Origin: Candidatus Methanoperedens sp. | Lineage (GTDB): Archaea; Halobacteriota; Methanosarcinia; Methanosarcinales; Methanoperedenaceae | Length of the DNA: 33,100 nt | Direction: 5' to 3' | Assembly (NCBI GenBank): GCA_027460605.1 | Contig: JAPZAN010000120.1 | Span: 1 to 33,100, forward strand | Shown: positions 31,349 to 33,100 of the stretch, one piece after another | Layout of the letters: every line of letters begins with the position of its first letter | Position numbering within the stretch: position 1 is the first letter of the stretch | Program-made: the position numbers and the translations under genes | Notes under the pieces: generated by a model | What the model saw: only the letters and a program-made list of their open reading frames with translations | What the model was told of the DNA's origin: nothing | The model's database searches: none

Positions 31349-32836
31349 TTAATCCATGTCAAAATCTTTTTTCTTGGGATGCGCATCCTTCGCAGAAGCT
31401 ATCACATCATCGATACGCAATATCATGGATGCAGCTTCAGTAGCCGACGTAATTGCCTGCGTTTTCACGCGAAGCGGTTCGATAACGCCGTTCTTCATCA
31501 TATCCACTGGTTTGCCCTCGTACACATCAAGACCGACATTCTTGTTCCCCTGTTCATGCTCTCTTCGCAGTTCCACAAGCATATCTATGGCGTCAAGACC
31601 TGCATTCTCAGCCAGGGTCTTGGGGATGATTTCAAGCGCCTGCGCGAATTTATTCACCGCAAGCTGTTCCCTGCCTTCCAGTGTGGAAGCATAATCCTTG
31701 AGGCGAAGAGCAAGTTCTATTTCGGGCGAGCCGCCGCCTGCCAGTATTTTCTCATCCTCGATCGCCACGCCCACTACACGCAACGCATCATGCATCGCCC
31801 TGTCAAGGCTTGTGACGACATGTTCGGTTCCGCCGCGCAGCAATATTGAATAAGTATCAGGATTCTTGCATCCGGTAACGAATATCATTTCCCCGTTCCC
31901 GACCATCCTCTCTTCGACAAGCCCTGCATATCCCAGAGCTTCAGGTCTTATCTCATCCAGGCTTGTGATTATTTTGCCGCCTGTAGCCCGTGATAATTTC
32001 ACAAGGTCGTTCTTCTTTACCCTGTGCGTCACGAAAATACCTGCTTTTGCAAGGAAATACCTTGCAAGGTCGTCAACGCCTTTCTGGCAGAATACTACGT
32101 TTACGCCGCCATTGAGCGTTGCGAGGATGGCTATTTTCGCATTCTCTATCCGGGAGGGCATGCTCGAATGGGTCTTTGTCCTGTCCAGGATTATCCCCTG
32201 CACAAGCTCGCTGTCCTCCACGCTTCCTTCCCCGCGCCGCTCGATTGATATGTCCTTGATGTTCACTTTCCTTTTCCCGTTCTCTGTTTTAACTATCGAT
32301 TTAATGGCTTTGACAACAAGGTCGGAAAGTTTTTCTCTTGAGAATTCGATGCCTTTCCCTGTAAGCGCGGTCTGGGCGATTTTACGAAGCTGCTCGTCTG
32401 TTGAATCAACTGAAATATCATTGAGGATTTCTTTTGACTTGTGCGCTGCAAGGTTATACCCGTGGATAATGGTTGTCGGGTGAACTCCCAGTTCCATCAG
32501 TTCCTGAGCGCCTTTTAGAAACTCGCCGGTCAATACCGCTGCTGTTGTTGTCCCGTCCCCGACTTCATCATCCTGCGTCTTTGCGACTTCAGCTACAATC
32601 TTTGCTGCGGGGTGCTTGATTTGCATCTCATCAAGTATTGTGGCGCCGTCGTTTGTGATAATTACAAGTCCTGCCGGGTCTGTGAGCATCTTGTCCAATC
32701 CTTTTGGACCGAGCGTGGTTCTCACGGCTTCTGCCACTGCCCTGGCTGCCATAATATTACTTCTCTTGGCTTCTTCTCCTCTTGTCTCTTGCGTTCCCAT
32801 TTTTAAAATGATAATCGGCTGCGTTTGACCTGGCAT
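31349..32836 (-). CDS. Thermosome subunit (group II chaperonin), apical deletion
   Basis: 495 residues, shorter than the usual 540-550. ATP-binding signatures are TLGPKGLDKML, ITNDGATILDEM and DEVGDGTTTAAVL; later ones include LLRGGTEHVV, ILAGGGSPEIELALRL and MILRIDDVIAS. Between ENAKIAILAT (residue 240) and GGVNVVFCQKGVDD about 45 residues of the apical domain and helical protrusion are missing, in frame. That region normally holds the built-in lid and substrate contacts. The C-terminus is KKKDFDMD without the Gly-Met repeats of many thermosomes. AAGGAGAATATCT precedes the ATG. Functional status is uncertain because of the deletion. Confidence 0.92.
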   Translation of the reverse strand: MPGQTQPIIILKMGTQETRGEEAKRSNIMAARAVAEAVRTTLGPKGLDKMLTDPAGLVIITNDGATILDEMQIKHPAAKIVAEVAKTQDDEVGDGTTTAAVLTGEFLKGAQELMELGVHPTTIIHGYNLAAHKSKEILNDISVDSTDEQLRKIAQTALTGKGIEFSREKLSDLVVKAIKSIVKTENGKRKVNIKDISIERRGEGSVEDSELVQGIILDRTKTHSSMPSRIENAKIAILATLNGGVNVVFCQKGVDDLARYFLAKAGIFVTHRVKKNDLVKLSRATGGKIITSLDEIRPEALGYAGLVEERMVGNGEMIFVTGCKNPDTYSILLRGGTEHVVTSLDRAMHDALRVVGVAIEDEKILAGGGSPEIELALRLKDYASTLEGREQLAVNKFAQALEIIPKTLAENAGLDAIDMLVELRREHEQGNKNVGLDVYEGKPVDMMKNGVIEPLRVKTQAITSATEAASMILRIDDVIASAKDAHPKKKDFDMD

Positions 32837-32853
32837 AGATATTCTCCTTATAA

Positions 32854-33024
32854 TTAATTAAATGAATTACGTCGCCGACTTTTTCCAATAATGGATTTAG
32901 CCGTGACTTTCTGTTGTTTCATGTTTATAGTTCTATAAAAAGACTTCGCTGAGGATTCTGCTATATCATTTCCTGAAATAATTTCCTCATTCATAACTTC
33001 TTTTACCTTTTGCACAGTTTTCAT
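32854..33024 (-). CDS. Small basic helical protein, unknown
   Basis: About 56 residues from the ATG at 33024 with GGTGA 5 nt upstream; a TTG at 33036 is the alternative. The sequence (TVQKVKEVMNEEIISGND, later NMKQQKVTAKSIIGKSRRR) is helical with a strongly basic tail, possibly nucleic-acid binding. It lies 17 bp upstream of the thermosome gene and shares its direction. No family recognised. To its right, 33025-33100 holds a TATA-like CTTTTAAGA and no other gene I can support. Confidence 0.45.
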   Translation of the reverse strand: MKTVQKVKEVMNEEIISGNDIAESSAKSFYRTINMKQQKVTAKSIIGKSRRRNSFN

Positions 33025-33100
33025 AAAATTCACCAACCAAACATCTTAAAAGCAAAACCTAGCCAAACTTCAGGAGGCATCTTCCTCATAAAAGCCTCAT

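Overview
The window looks like a chromosomal segment of a methanogen-related archaeon, most likely order Methanosarcinales. A Candidatus Methanoperedens-like (ANME-2d) lineage is my best guess, but this is inference. The archaeal signature genes are tiaS (agmatidine synthesis), a paired archaeal RPA locus, nob1, a TrmB regulator, an archaeal-type pheT, a group II chaperonin (thermosome) and an AF1577-like radical SAM/SPASM protein. A small secreted protein carries the S-layer duplication domain typical of Methanosarcinales. Many starts have TATA boxes about 25 bp upstream of a leaderless or short-leader start codon. No rRNA, tRNA or CRISPR array was seen.

Layout. 1-1205: a left-edge module of two overlapping small ORFs behind a 19-bp palindrome, then a small membrane protein. 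1301-5965: an XRE-like archaeal regulator divergent from tiaS, nadE convergent with tiaS, then the RPA pair closed by a clear hairpin terminator. 6007-10591: accessory material, namely a small membrane protein, a cupin-membrane fusion, a VOC protein with a LigB-type dioxygenase, a DUF169 protein and a four-helix membrane protein. 10722-12255: pheT, broken by an internal deletion. 12264-16817: a split RND exporter plus a CARDB-like surface protein, divergent from a TrmB regulator. 17068-18849: a HExxH protein, a DUF433/DUF5615 toxin-antitoxin pair and nob1. 18929-23809: a co-directional cassette of DNA methyltransferase, dual-GHKL kinase-like ATPase and receiver-like protein. 23969-28420: bioY, sdhC and sdhB on one strand, an S-layer-like secreted protein and sdhA on the other. 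28449-33024: an unknown protein, a ferritin-like protein, a DedA-like membrane protein, a repeat-rich gap with a methyltransferase remnant, the radical SAM protein, the thermosome and a small basic protein.

Three observations stand out. (1) The 18929-23809 cassette joins a methyltransferase to a protein carrying both an Hsp90/MORC-like and a histidine-kinase-like ATPase, with a translationally coupled receiver-like partner. It is the best candidate for an undescribed signalling or defence system. (2) Three core genes carry internal deletions relative to their families: pheT (about 65 nt, frameshift), sdhB (loss of the second Fe-S cysteine set, frameshift into sdhC) and the thermosome (about 45 residues of the apical domain, in frame). 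Strain decay or assembly error are the main explanations. (3) Short iterated repeats (a CAGGATT family, a CTGCG family and a GCAAAGAC/CCTCTGCGG family) recur in intergenic gaps, and a perfect 20-bp palindrome sits inside the sdhA coding sequence.
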